DNA from: Bacteroidota bacterium
GTDB lineage: Bacteria; Bacteroidota; Bacteroidia; Chitinophagales; Chitinophagaceae
DNA length: 64,000 bases
Assembly (NCBI GenBank): GCA_023437225.1
Contig: JAEZGS010000007.1
Coordinates: 1-64,000 of the forward strand
Reading direction: 5' to 3'
The notes below the pieces were generated by a model. It ran no database searches, was not told where the DNA came from, and saw nothing but the letters and a program-made list of their open reading frames with translations. Of the stretch, positions 33,405 through 41,743 are shown piece by piece. Positions within the stretch are counted from its first letter, which is position 1, and each line of letters opens with the position of its first letter. The position numbers and the translations under genes were made by a program.

Positions 33405-34874
33405 ATGCAAATGATCCAAGAGGGAGTATCTGAACTTTTCAGGGCATTTAGTAAGCATGCCGATTTCACCGTTCATAAATTGCCACAGAGCGGCAGCGAC
33501 CGGTCCTATTTCAGAATATTTTCCGGAAATGAGCAGTATATAGCTACGTTCGGCAATAATATCCGGGAGAATGCAACATTTCTTTACTTCAGTGAACATT
33601 TTCATGAAGCTGGTTGCCCTGTGCCTCAGATATTTGCTGTAAGCGAAGACACACGTTTTTATTTGCAGGAAGATCTCGGCACTTCTTCACTACTGGACGT
33701 GCTTTTAGAAAAAGGTTATAGTGACGAGGTTTACCAGTTATTCAGGCAAAGTCTCCGGAAGCTTGCTCATATGCAGATCAAAGGGGACGAAGGTCTTGAT
33801 TACAGCAATTGTATAACCAGTCGCGAATTCGGAAAACAGGCGATTACCAGCGATCTGCTTTACTTTAAATATTATTTTCTGGACACGTTGCAGATCCCGT
33901 ACGATAAAGAAGTGCTGCTGGATGATTTTGATGCACTGTCTACTTACCTGGCAAGGGTGGATCATAAACATTTCATGTTTCGCGACTTTCAAAGCCGGAA
34001 CATCATGGTGCGCAATGGCCTCACGTCTTTCATTGATTACCAGGGTGGGATGAAAGGTGCGCTGCAATACGACGTGGCATCGCTGCTGTGGCAGGCAAAA
34101 GCAGACCTTCCGGATGCATGGAAAACGTCTTTACTTGATCACTATCTCGATGATGTGGAAGTATTGCTCGACCAGTCGCTCGATCGGACGAGGTTTGTAA
34201 GTCAGTATAATGGATATGTGCTGATTCGTATGTTGCAGGTTTTGGGTGCTTATGGCTTTCGAGGTCTCTTCGAGCGCAAGGCTCATTTCATTAGTTCCAT
34301 TCCCCTTGCTTTGAGAAACATGCGATGGTTCTCGCAAAACAAGCATATCGGTATTGCTGTCCCTGAGTTTGAAAGAATTCTAGAGGTGATCACTTCGGAA
34401 GAGGTATTGAATAGATTTGAAACGATCAGGGCCGATGAGGAAACGCCGCTGATAGTAACCATCAATAGCTTCTCGTACAAGAAAGGGTTACCGCAGGATA
34501 ATAGTGGAAACGGTGGCGGATTTGTGTTTGATTGCAGGGGCCTGCTCAACCCGGGCAGATTTGAAGAGTATAAGGCAGTAACTGGTCGCGATAAATCCGT
34601 TATCGACTTCCTCGAGCAACGGACAAAAATGAATGAGTTTCTAAACAATGTATTCAACATTGTTGACATTTCCGTGGAGGATTACATCAGGCGCGGATTT
34701 GCAAGTTTGCAGGTAAGTTTTGGATGCACTGGTGGCCAACATCGAAGTGTTTATGCGGCAGAAGCGCTTGCACGTCACCTTCGCAATAAATTCAGAGTGA
34801 AGACGAATGTTCATCATATTGAACAGGAGTCAAAGAATTGGATCAACGGTGATGCTTCTATAAAAAGTTCCTAA
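33405..34874 (+). CDS. Aminoglycoside-phosphotransferase-like domain fused to RapZ C-terminal domain
   Basis: A 489-residue two-domain protein. Residues about 1-340 form an APH-type kinase: QSGSDRSYFRIF is the nucleotide loop, FMFRDFQSRNIMV (Arg193-Asp194) the catalytic loop and SFIDYQGGMKG the metal motif, as in the AmgK cell-wall sugar kinases. Residues about 365-489 match the RapZ C-terminal domain, including VFDCRGLLNPG and SFGCTGGQHRSVYAAEALA, the loop that in E. coli RapZ binds glucosamine-6-phosphate and RNA/RNase E partners. The P-loop N-domain of RapZ is replaced by the sugar-kinase-like domain. Translation is coupled (TAATG) to a lipid A acyltransferase gene, supporting an envelope precursor role. 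Confidence 0.88.
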   Translation: MQMIQEGVSELFRAFSKHADFTVHKLPQSGSDRSYFRIFSGNEQYIATFGNNIRENATFLYFSEHFHEAGCPVPQIFAVSEDTRFYLQEDLGTSSLLDVLLEKGYSDEVYQLFRQSLRKLAHMQIKGDEGLDYSNCITSREFGKQAITSDLLYFKYYFLDTLQIPYDKEVLLDDFDALSTYLARVDHKHFMFRDFQSRNIMVRNGLTSFIDYQGGMKGALQYDVASLLWQAKADLPDAWKTSLLDHYLDDVEVLLDQSLDRTRFVSQYNGYVLIRMLQVLGAYGFRGLFERKAHFISSIPLALRNMRWFSQNKHIGIAVPEFERILEVITSEEVLNRFETIRADEETPLIVTINSFSYKKGLPQDNSGNGGGFVFDCRGLLNPGRFEEYKAVTGRDKSVIDFLEQRTKMNEFLNNVFNIVDISVEDYIRRGFASLQVSFGCTGGQHRSVYAAEALARHLRNKFRVKTNVHHIEQESKNWINGDASIKSS

Positions 34875-35797
34875 TGTATTACATTGTTTACGGTGCGCTT
34901 TATCTTCTTTCGTTGTTACCGATGCCAATATTGTATTTGTTATCGGACTTTTTCTTCGTACTCATATACCATGTATTTGGTTACAGGAGAAATGTAGTTG
35001 AATCAAATCTTCGAATTGCATTTCCTGAGAAAAGCGATAGAGAAATTAAGAGCATCTCTAAAAAATTCTATGGCAATTTTGTTGACAACTTTATAGAGAC
35101 ACTTAAATACATTTCTGCGAGCAACGAATTTTTGCGAAAGCGATTTTCAGGAGACGCTGAAGTGTTGAATACACTCTATGAGAAAGGCAAGCGCTGCCAG
35201 GTGCATATGGGACACAATTTCAACTGGGAACTGGCCAACCTCAGCATTAGTTTTTTTTCACCCTATGTATTTCTTGGTGTTTATATGCCAGTAAAAAATA
35301 AGGTGATTGACCGATTGTTAAGAGGCTTGCGGTCAAAGAATGGCACAGTACTTCTCCCTGCAACAAATATGAAAGAGACGATGTTGCAATACCGCGACCA
35401 GCAATATCTTCTTGGCCTGATCGCGGACCAGGTGCCAGGAAACGTTTCAAAAGCATACTGGCTGAATTTCTTCAATAAACCAACTCCCTTCGTTCAGGGT
35501 CCGGAGCGTGGCGCAAGAAGTGGGAATGTTCCCGTAGTATTCGCAAATATTGAGAAACGCAAACGAGGTTATTATCACATCAACCTGGAGTTGGCGAGCG
35601 AAGAGCCCGCAAACTTACCCGTGGGTGAACTTACGCGTCGATACAGGGATTACCTCGAAGTAGTTATTCGTCGGAATCCCGACATGTGGCTGTGGAGCCA
35701 TCGTCGTTGGAAACGTGAATGGAAGGAAGAATACAGGGATCGCTGGATAGACAGCAATGAACCAAATATTGCGAATGCACCTGCATTGAAATATTAA
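34874..35797 (+). CDS. Lysophospholipid/lipid A acyltransferase (LpxL/HtrB family)
   Basis: A 307-residue inner-membrane acyltransferase. An N-terminal membrane anchor (residues about 3-30) precedes the HTRB-type motif GHNFNWELANLS, in which His and Glu form the catalytic pair; GLIADQVPGN and NKPTPFVQGPERGARSGNVPVVF follow. The C-terminal segment WLWSHRRWKREW is characteristic. It adds a secondary acyl chain to lipid A or related lipids. Its start codon overlaps the stop of the RapZ fusion gene by one base. Confidence 0.92.
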   Translation: MYYIVYGALYLLSLLPMPILYLLSDFFFVLIYHVFGYRRNVVESNLRIAFPEKSDREIKSISKKFYGNFVDNFIETLKYISASNEFLRKRFSGDAEVLNTLYEKGKRCQVHMGHNFNWELANLSISFFSPYVFLGVYMPVKNKVIDRLLRGLRSKNGTVLLPATNMKETMLQYRDQQYLLGLIADQVPGNVSKAYWLNFFNKPTPFVQGPERGARSGNVPVVFANIEKRKRGYYHINLELASEEPANLPVGELTRRYRDYLEVVIRRNPDMWLWSHRRWKREWKEEYRDRWIDSNEPNIANAPALKY

Positions 35798-35819
35798 CAC
35801 AGGCGCATTGCAATTTGAA

Positions 35820-37226
35820 TCAATTCAACAGGCTGTCGTCTTTTACAATTTCTATGCGTTGCTCCGTTTCAATGTTTTTGAATCCGCCAACTATGTTGCG
35901 AAGATTATGTATGCCCTGTCTCTTTAACCAGGAACTCGCTGTAACGCTTCTATAGCCACTTGCGCAATGTATGTATAAGTTCTGTGTGTCTTCGATGTTT
36001 GCAATGCTCGCCGGGTCGGGCATTTCTTCGAGCGGAATGTTCACTGCATCTTTAACATGAGCGTTTGCAAATTCAGTTTCGCCGCGAACGTCAACAATAA
36101 CAAGATGATCATCGAACGGAATATCCATCGCAAGTTCATCAGGCTCGACATTGATGATCATATCAATTTGTTCACCGGCTTCTTTCCATGCGTCGAATCC
36201 CCCCTGGAGTATCCCCTTGAATTTATTGAAGCCAACACGAGCAAGACGAATAATTGTTTCTTTCTCCTGACCAGCATCGGTGATGAGCAATATTGACTGG
36301 TCAAAGCGAATCAGATTACCAGCCCATTCTGCAAGTCTTCCATTCAGCCCGATGTTCAATGATTCCGGCACAAATCCTTCGGTGAAAATCTCCGGTTGAC
36401 GCGTGTCAAGGATGATAGACTCCGGCTCCTGTGCGGCTTCTTTGAACGATTCAATGGATAAAAAGGACAGCGCTCGTTCGAGTAATGAAGTAAGGCTTTC
36501 ATACCCCTCTCGATTTATTCTTGCATTCTCTTCAAAGTAACGTGGCGGTTCATTAAGTCCGGCCGTAACGGATTCAATGAATGATGTTCTGTCATTATGC
36601 TGCAAGGCATCATTGCTTAGCTTTTGTTCGCCGATAGTACTTTGTTTCTCGGGCCCAATGTTTTTACCGCAACTGCTTCCCGGTCCATGTGCAGGATAGA
36701 CGATCACGTCATCTGGGAGTTTCAACAGTTTTTCATGCAATGAGTCGTACAACATCGAAGCAAGTTCTTCAGTGCTGTTGTTGCCACTGCCAAGGTCGGG
36801 GCGTCCTACATCGTTGACAAAAAGCGTATCGCCTGAAAAAAGAGCATGCGGCTTTCCCGACTCATCAATCAAAAGATAACAGGTTGATTCAATAGTATGC
36901 CCTGGTGTATGCAGAGCGATGAGCTGTATGTTGCCAATGCGAAAAGTTTCTTTGTCGTGAGCACGATGAATGGGAAAGCGCGTCTGCGTGTTTGGACCAA
37001 AAACAATCGGCGCGCCCGTTGCTCTTTGAAGATCGAGATGGCCGCTTACAAAGTCAGCGTGGAAATGTGTTTCAAAGATATACCTGATGGTGGCATTGCG
37101 TTCTTTTGCCAGTTCGTGGTACACATCAGTATCACGAAGTGGATCGATGATTGCTGCCTCACCATTACTCTCAATAAAATATGCCGCCTCACTAAGGCAT
37201 GGTGTATAGAGTTGTTTAATGAACAT
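35820..37226 (-). CDS. Persulfide dioxygenase-like MBL protein with two rhodanese domains
   Basis: A 468-residue cytoplasmic protein. The metallo-beta-lactamase domain (about residues 1-240) has ETHFHADFVSGH (His54, His56, Asp58) and the ETHE1-type layout, suggesting oxidation of glutathione-type persulfides to sulfite. Two rhodanese modules follow: the first (about 260-350) has no Cys in its active loop, the second (about 365-468) has IHCASGYRS with Cys421 as sulfur carrier. Such fusions handle sulfide and persulfide stress. The ArsR gene upstream on the same strand is separated by a strong terminator, so expression may be uncoupled. Confidence 0.93.
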   Translation of the reverse strand: MFIKQLYTPCLSEAAYFIESNGEAAIIDPLRDTDVYHELAKERNATIRYIFETHFHADFVSGHLDLQRATGAPIVFGPNTQTRFPIHRAHDKETFRIGNIQLIALHTPGHTIESTCYLLIDESGKPHALFSGDTLFVNDVGRPDLGSGNNSTEELASMLYDSLHEKLLKLPDDVIVYPAHGPGSSCGKNIGPEKQSTIGEQKLSNDALQHNDRTSFIESVTAGLNEPPRYFEENARINREGYESLTSLLERALSFLSIESFKEAAQEPESIILDTRQPEIFTEGFVPESLNIGLNGRLAEWAGNLIRFDQSILLITDAGQEKETIIRLARVGFNKFKGILQGGFDAWKEAGEQIDMIINVEPDELAMDIPFDDHLVIVDVRGETEFANAHVKDAVNIPLEEMPDPASIANIEDTQNLYIHCASGYRSVTASSWLKRQGIHNLRNIVGGFKNIETEQRIEIVKDDSLLN

Positions 37227-37261
37227 GAACTAATTTTTGCGAAGTTAATACATCAAATAAA

Positions 37262-37283
37262 AATCCCGGCCGAAGCCGGGATT
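37262..37283 (-). terminator. Terminator between arsR gene and MBL-rhodanese gene
   Basis: A 9-bp stem AATCCCGGC/GCCGGGATT. On the minus strand the loop is TTCG and the stem is followed by TTTTTATTTG, an excellent intrinsic terminator. It lies 24 bases past the ArsR stop and 36 bases before the start of the MBL-rhodanese gene. Confidence 0.85.
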
Positions 37284-37307
37284 GACACTGAACACTTAAT
37301 AATATCG

Positions 37308-37652
37308 TTAAGCAGTAAGTGAATCAACAGAATCCATGATCTGTTGAACCTTGTCGTAATTTACCGTGTAAAATATATACTTTCCATCGCGGGTTGTTTT
37401 TACAATGCCCGCTCTTCTTAAGATTGCCAGGTGTTGTGATGCAACCGACTGTTCCAATCTAAGCTTAACGTATATCTCGGTAACTGTGATGCGTTGTTGT
37501 TCATTGATCAACTTAATGATCTGCTGCCTTAATTTATGATTAAGAGCACGAAGGATCATTGCTGCTTTCTTAACACTTAAAAAATCAACCTTAACCGCGG
37601 TATTCTCTTCCGCCGCTGTTATGGTCATTGAATAGTTATTGGAAACATTCAT
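37308..37652 (-). CDS. ArsR-family transcriptional regulator without cysteines
   Basis: A 114-residue winged-helix repressor type. The HTH region is AAMILRALNHKLRQQIIKLI then VTEIYVKLRLEQSVASQHLAILRRAGIV and wing KTTRDGKYIFYTVN. The protein contains no cysteine, so it cannot use the dithiol switch of persulfide-sensing ArsR proteins (BigR, SqrR), nor the usual thiolate metal sites. It is encoded just upstream of the persulfide dioxygenase-rhodanese gene, the likely target, although a terminator lies between. Ligand unknown. Confidence 0.9.
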   Translation of the reverse strand: MNVSNNYSMTITAAEENTAVKVDFLSVKKAAMILRALNHKLRQQIIKLINEQQRITVTEIYVKLRLEQSVASQHLAILRRAGIVKTTRDGKYIFYTVNYDKVQQIMDSVDSLTA

Positions 37653-37758
37653 GCTTGACTCTCCTTTTTTCTTCTGGTTCGAGTCAGCAAAATTAACTTC
37701 ATTTCAATTCACTATATGCTAAAAAGTAATTAAAAAACAATTTTTAATTCCTTGTGAT

Positions 37759-38466
37759 TCAGCGTTTCCTTGTATCGTGAAATGCCTTTAAATACTGGGG
37801 TTCGCTGTAAATCAGATTGTCAAACTGTTTTAATGAATACTTGTTTTCACTTAAATGAGCTAATTGACTTATACCGTAATCAATGTTGTTAAAAATTGCA
37901 TTATCATGATTGATCAAATGCCTCACTTTTGCAGCACCTGACCCAAAAAATAATATGATATGATCATTTAAAAGTTGATCAAAGGTTTTTTCATCAACAA
38001 TGAAAGCAGCCGCATTTTGAACCTCTTCCAAATCATCGTTGTAAACGGCTGAAAAAACTTCCATTCGCCGGGCATCTATTAACGGACATAAAAGCAAGGG
38101 CTTGTTGTTGCTTGCACTTACCGGCTTTAACCCGTCATTTTGAACTACATTTTTTGCAGCTAAGGCCATTATCTTTAAGGTGCTTTCTGTAATAAGTGGT
38201 ATCCCGGCAGCATAACAGATTCCTTTTGCAGTTGCCATACCCACACGTAAGCCCGTATAGGAACCGGGGCCCGCAGCAACTGCTACTGCATCAAGATTTC
38301 TTACCGTTTTCCCATGTTGTTGCATTACCTGGTTGATGGCCGTGTGTATCCAACCAGCATGATCCTTTTGAGATTCAAGCTGTGAATGCGCAATTATATT
38401 TCCTTCTAATGCCAATGCTATCTCAGCGCGCGATGAACTTGTATCAATGTTTAGTATGAGTGCCAT
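37759..38466 (-). CDS. tsaB: tRNA threonylcarbamoyladenosine biosynthesis protein TsaB
   Basis: A 235-residue ASKHA-fold protein that pairs with TsaD in making t6A37 of ANN-decoding tRNAs. The N-terminus ALILNIDTSSSRAEIAL is the phosphate-1 motif region, and VAAGPGSYTGLRVGMATAKG is the family signature. The C-terminal part is less conserved. The start ATG directly follows the stop of the dehydrogenase-like gene (TAGATG), indicating cotranscription and coupling. Confidence 0.94.
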   Translation of the reverse strand: MALILNIDTSSSRAEIALALEGNIIAHSQLESQKDHAGWIHTAINQVMQQHGKTVRNLDAVAVAAGPGSYTGLRVGMATAKGICYAAGIPLITESTLKIMALAAKNVVQNDGLKPVSASNNKPLLLCPLIDARRMEVFSAVYNDDLEEVQNAAAFIVDEKTFDQLLNDHIILFFGSGAAKVRHLINHDNAIFNNIDYGISQLAHLSENKYSLKQFDNLIYSEPQYLKAFHDTRKR

Positions 38467-39093
38467 CTATAATGAAGATTGAAGAGCAATTGTATCAGAC
38501 GGAGTGTACTTCGCGTCGCGTAAAGCCATGGCCTTCAATAGAGCATTCACCCGATGCAAGCCGATTTTGTGGGCCCACTCGAAAGGTCCCAACGGATAGC
38601 CGGTTCCAAGCTTCATTGCAATGTCAATTTCCTCGCTAGTGCTGATACCAGATTCAAGTGTGAAGAATGCTTCGTTGATGATCGATGCAATGATGCGACT
38701 GGTGATAAACCCTGGAACATCTGGGGTAAACGAGTATTTCCAACCTAATGAATCAAGTACTGTGATTGCTTCCTCAGACAGCGGCGATGCGGATGTGACT
38801 TCGATGATGGGTCTTTGCATGAAGCCTGGCCAATCGTTGATGCGGATGCAATTCAGTTGAATTTCCCGACAGGTATACTCGTTCGTACCCACAAATAAAG
38901 CATTAGACTGTATCGCTTTAAGACGTTGAATGCGTTCCGTATTGAACTCAAATTGAAGATCAAAGTGAGCCGCGGCATCTATGATGGCAAGAGAGCTCAG
39001 AGAATCGGCCCATTGTATCTCGATCCCATCAGAGGTTTCTTTTTCAAGTATCTCTTTCTTAGTGGATTCTTCTGCAAGTATTGCAACGGTCAT
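38467..39093 (-). CDS. 3-hydroxyacyl-CoA dehydrogenase-like protein without cofactor loop
   Basis: About 208 residues. The C-terminal half (from about residue 120) is a recognisable 3-hydroxyacyl-CoA dehydrogenase C domain: TPDVPGFITSRIIASIINEAFF and GTGYPLGPFEWAHKIG. The N-terminal half is short and lacks the GxGxxG loop (it reads VAILAEESTKKEI), and the catalytic HFFNP region is replaced by INDWPGFM. NAD-dependent activity is therefore doubtful. ATG at 39093 rather than the TTG at 39099. The gene is immediately upstream of tsaB. Function unknown; perhaps acyl-CoA binding. Confidence 0.8.
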   Translation of the reverse strand: MTVAILAEESTKKEILEKETSDGIEIQWADSLSSLAIIDAAAHFDLQFEFNTERIQRLKAIQSNALFVGTNEYTCREIQLNCIRINDWPGFMQRPIIEVTSASPLSEEAITVLDSLGWKYSFTPDVPGFITSRIIASIINEAFFTLESGISTSEEIDIAMKLGTGYPLGPFEWAHKIGLHRVNALLKAMALRDAKYTPSDTIALQSSL

Positions 39094-39124
39094 TTTCAAA
39101 TGTATATTTTTCTACTTTTATGCA

Positions 39125-39508
39125 ATGGAAAAAAGAATAATCAATACAAGCACTGCACCCGCACCCATCGGCCCTTACAACCAGGCTGTGCATGCAGGAA
39201 ACTTTTTATTTATCTCCGGGCAAATTGCGATTGATCCTTCGACAGGCGATCTGCGGATCGATGATCTGGAAACAGAAGCAAACCAGGTGATGAACAATCT
39301 TCGTGCGATCCTGCATGAAGCACAAATGGATTTTAATAATGTCGTTAAGACAACAATTTTCCTCAGTGACATGTCGCTATTTGCACAGGTGAATGAGATC
39401 TACGGCAAATATTTCAGCAGTGATTACCCCGCTCGCGAAACAGTGGCCGTAAAGGGTTTGCCTAAGGGTGTTAATGTTGAGATCAGTGTGATTGCTTATC
39501 GTGGATAG
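39125..39508 (+). CDS. ridA: RidA family reactive imine deaminase
   Basis: A 127-residue RidA/YjgF protein. It hydrolyses 2-aminoacrylate and related enamines released by PLP enzymes, protecting those enzymes. NTSTAPAPIGPYNQAVHAG, LFISGQIAIDP, TTIFLSDMSLFAQVNEIY and the active-site Arg in PARETVAVKGLPKGVNVEI are clear. Trimeric and cytoplasmic by family. The ATG at 39125 is the family start; the frame extends upstream over the divergent gene. It converges on kbl, itself a PLP enzyme, with a repeat between. Confidence 0.95.
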   Translation: MEKRIINTSTAPAPIGPYNQAVHAGNFLFISGQIAIDPSTGDLRIDDLETEANQVMNNLRAILHEAQMDFNNVVKTTIFLSDMSLFAQVNEIYGKYFSSDYPARETVAVKGLPKGVNVEISVIAYRG

Positions 39509-39511
39509 TTT

Positions 39512-39588
39512 AAGAAACGGTAAACAGGAAACGGAGAAACAGGAAACGGAGAAACAGGAAACGGTCATCCGTTTCCCGGACTCTCCGG
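39512..39588. repeat. GGAAACGGAGAAACA tandem repeat with hairpin
   Basis: Nearly three copies of the 15-base unit GGAAACGGAGAAACA follow the ridA stop. The last copy forms a hairpin with the opposite arm: GGAAACGG (39557-39564), loop TCAT, CCGTTTCC (39569-39576). The arm near the kbl stop continues as CGGACTCTCCGG. The structure lies between two convergent genes and may terminate both. Confidence 0.8.
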
Positions 39589-40776
39589 TTATTTAATTAC
39601 CTCTAACTCTTTTCCGACCCTGGTGAACGCTTCTATGGCCCTGTCTAAATGCCTGCGATCATGCGCAGCACTTATTTGTACACGGATACGCGCTTTGCCT
39701 TTCGGTACAACAGGGAAAAAGAATCCAATCACATAAATGCCTTCGTCGAGAAGTTTTGCTGCAAAGTTTTGCGCAACTACCGCATCATAAAGCATGATGG
39801 GCACGATTGGATGATCGCCCGGCTTGATGTCGAAGCCGCGACGCGTCATCTCGTCACGGAAATATCTTGTATTCGTTTCGAGCTTGTCTCTTAATTCGGT
39901 GGTTTCACTAAGCAGGTCAAGAACCGCAATGCTGGCACCAACTATGGAAGGAGCCAGAGTGTTCGAGAACAGGTAGGGGCGTGAGCGCTGTCGCAGCATT
40001 TCAATAACTTCCCTGCTACCGCTTGTAAATCCGCCGGATGCTCCCCCAAGGGCTTTGCCGAGTGTGCCTGTGATGATATCGATCTTACCCATCACGCCCC
40101 GGTATTCATGGGTACCACGACCGGTTTTTCCGAGGAATCCGCTGGAATGGGATTCGTCGATCATCACAATTGCGTCATACCGATCGGCGAGTTCAACAAT
40201 TTTATCCAGCTGGGCGATGGTGCCATCCATAGAAAATGAACCATCAGTTACAATGATCCTGCTGCGTGCGCCAACTGCAGATTGCAACTGTATTTCAAGA
40301 TCCTCCATGTCATTGTGCTTGTACCTAAGTCGCTGAGCCTTACACAACCGGACGCCGTCAATAATGGACGCATGGTTCAATTCATCTGAGATGATGGCGT
40401 CCTGGTCATTGAATAATGGTTCAAAAACCCCACCGTTTGCATCAAAAGCAGCAACGTACAGTATAGTGTCTTCTGTTCCCAGGAATTTGGATATCTTCCT
40501 TTCCAGCTCTTTGTGAATATCCTGGGTACCGCAAATAAAACGAACACTGCTCATGCCATAGCCGCGGTGATCCACATATTTCTTCGCTGCTTCAATTACT
40601 TTGGGGTGCGAAGAAAGACCGAGATAGTTGTTTGCACAGAAATTCAAGACCGTCTTTCCATTTACACGGATCTCCGCGCCCTGGGCAGATTCTATAATGC
40701 GCTCCGTCTTAAACAGTCCGGCAGTCTTGATCTCCTCTAATTCTGTAGATATCCTATTAATGAATTGCTGATTCAT
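39589..40776 (-). CDS. kbl: Glycine C-acetyltransferase (2-amino-3-ketobutyrate CoA ligase)
   Basis: A 395-residue PLP enzyme of threonine degradation: it cleaves 2-amino-3-oxobutyrate with CoA to glycine and acetyl-CoA. The alpha-oxoamine synthase core shows CANNYLGLSSHP, GYGMSSVRFICGTQDIHKELE, the cofactor Asp in VMIDESHSSGFLG and the PLP Lys in TGTLGKALGGASGGF. The ATG at 40776 gives MNQQFINRIS; in-frame sequence to 40842 overlaps the upstream promoter region. Threonine dehydrogenase is not in the window. Confidence 0.95.
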   Translation of the reverse strand: MNQQFINRISTELEEIKTAGLFKTERIIESAQGAEIRVNGKTVLNFCANNYLGLSSHPKVIEAAKKYVDHRGYGMSSVRFICGTQDIHKELERKISKFLGTEDTILYVAAFDANGGVFEPLFNDQDAIISDELNHASIIDGVRLCKAQRLRYKHNDMEDLEIQLQSAVGARSRIIVTDGSFSMDGTIAQLDKIVELADRYDAIVMIDESHSSGFLGKTGRGTHEYRGVMGKIDIITGTLGKALGGASGGFTSGSREVIEMLRQRSRPYLFSNTLAPSIVGASIAVLDLLSETTELRDKLETNTRYFRDEMTRRGFDIKPGDHPIVPIMLYDAVVAQNFAAKLLDEGIYVIGFFFPVVPKGKARIRVQISAAHDRRHLDRAIEAFTRVGKELEVIK

Positions 40777-40873
40777 GCGAATGATTTGGGCAGCAAATAT
40801 AGCAATTCCAGAATCCTCAAATTTTCTTGTAACCTTTTCCATCCCTTATGCGTCACACCTCAAAACCGAGAAA

Positions 40874-41071
40874 ATGCGACAAAGAACATTGAATAGCTTA
40901 CTGGTTGTTAGTCTTTTACTGACACTGCTATACATTGTATTTATCGGGGCGCAAAACATGAGAAAGGTGTACAGCACCCGGGAAAAAGCCGGCAGTACCC
41001 GTGGTATCATGCAGGGGGAGTTCCTGATGTGGGAGGGAATGGGCAGTACGGTATTGAGTCGCGGTTTTTGA
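40874..41071 (+). CDS. Small single-pass membrane protein
   Basis: A 65-residue protein: short basic N-terminus, one hydrophobic helix (LLVVSLLLTLLYIVFIGA), then a polar C-terminus rich in Gly and Met (GIMQGEFLMWEGMGSTVLSR). No family recognised. The frame extends upstream to 40775 over the kbl start, but the ATG at 40874 directly before MRQRTLNS is the natural start. A bidirectional terminator follows 35 bases downstream, which supports a real gene. Confidence 0.6.
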   Translation: MRQRTLNSLLVVSLLLTLLYIVFIGAQNMRKVYSTREKAGSTRGIMQGEFLMWEGMGSTVLSRGF

Positions 41072-41105
41072 AAAAAGTTTTAGACCTCAGGCCTATAAAG
41101 CGTGA

Positions 41106-41132
41106 AAAAAGGAGACAATTCGTCTCCTTTTT
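41106..41132. terminator. Strong bidirectional terminator
   Basis: An 11-bp stem AAAAAGGAGAC/GTCTCCTTTTT around loop AATTC, with an A tract before and a T tract behind. It closes the small membrane protein gene on the plus strand and can also stop minus-strand transcripts running toward kbl. Confidence 0.85.
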
Positions 41133-41237
41133 CTATTTTTAAAAAAAATCCGCCCACTGTTGTAACATTTAATCCACTCCTGCGTACCAGTATTAATAAA
41201 CCTAACCAAAAAGACCTATCGAAGTAGGCCCTGCTTT

Positions 41238-41723
41238 ATGACTGAATTTGAATACAACCAGACTGTCAAGGATCACGCGGACCATGTGTATCGCTTTATC
41301 CTTAAGAATCTGCGACATGAGGAGGATGCCAGGGATGTTGTCCAGACTGCTTTTGAGAAGATGTGGGTGAACCGGGATTCGGTAGACTACAGCAAATCGA
41401 AGTCATTTTTATTTACTGTGGCCTACAATCAAATGATCGACCACATAAGAAAAGTGAAGCGCGTTACGCTGAAAGAAGAGTTTCGTGAGGAGGTAAGCGT
41501 AATGGATAAACCGGTTCATAACACAAAGAAAGTTCTTGAAGAGGCGCTGGCCCGTCTGAGTGAGACGCAGAGGACGCTGGTTTTGTTGAAAGACTATGAA
41601 GGTTATTCGTACGAAGAGATAGGACAGATCACGGGTTTGAATGAAAGCCAGGTTAAGGTTTATTTGCATCGTGCCAGGATCCAATTGAAGAACTACCTGG
41701 TTAAACCAGAAAATGTTATCTGA
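41238..41723 (+). CDS. ECF RNA polymerase sigma factor
   Basis: A 161-residue extracytoplasmic-function sigma factor. Region 2 (about residues 10-75) contains DHVYRFILKNLRHEEDARDVVQ, and KSFLFTVAYNQMIDHIRK for -10 recognition; region 4 (about 100-155) has LSETQRTLVLLKDYEGYSYEEI then LNESQVKVYLHRARIQLKNYL. It heads an operon with a putative anti-sigma protein and an outer-membrane barrel protein, so it probably controls an envelope response and its own operon. A perfect palindrome spans its stop codon. Confidence 0.94.
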   Translation: MTEFEYNQTVKDHADHVYRFILKNLRHEEDARDVVQTAFEKMWVNRDSVDYSKSKSFLFTVAYNQMIDHIRKVKRVTLKEEFREEVSVMDKPVHNTKKVLEEALARLSETQRTLVLLKDYEGYSYEEIGQITGLNESQVKVYLHRARIQLKNYLVKPENVI

Positions 41724-41730
41724 TAACATT
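41712..41730. promoter_or_regulatory. Perfect palindrome at sigma/anti-sigma junction
   Basis: AATGTTATC and GATAACATT flank a single T, a 9-bp perfect inverted repeat overlapping the sigma gene stop codon and ending 13 bases before the next ATG. As RNA it can form a 7-bp hairpin with a 5-base loop. It could be a dimeric operator, an RNA processing site, or a weak attenuator that sets the sigma to anti-sigma ratio. Confidence 0.5.
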
Positions 41731-41743
41731 AAAAACAGTAGCC

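Noticed and set aside
37262..37283. Palindrome as ArsR operator
   Set aside because: The GC-rich stem with TTCG loop and following T tract on the minus strand fits a terminator better than a protein-binding site.
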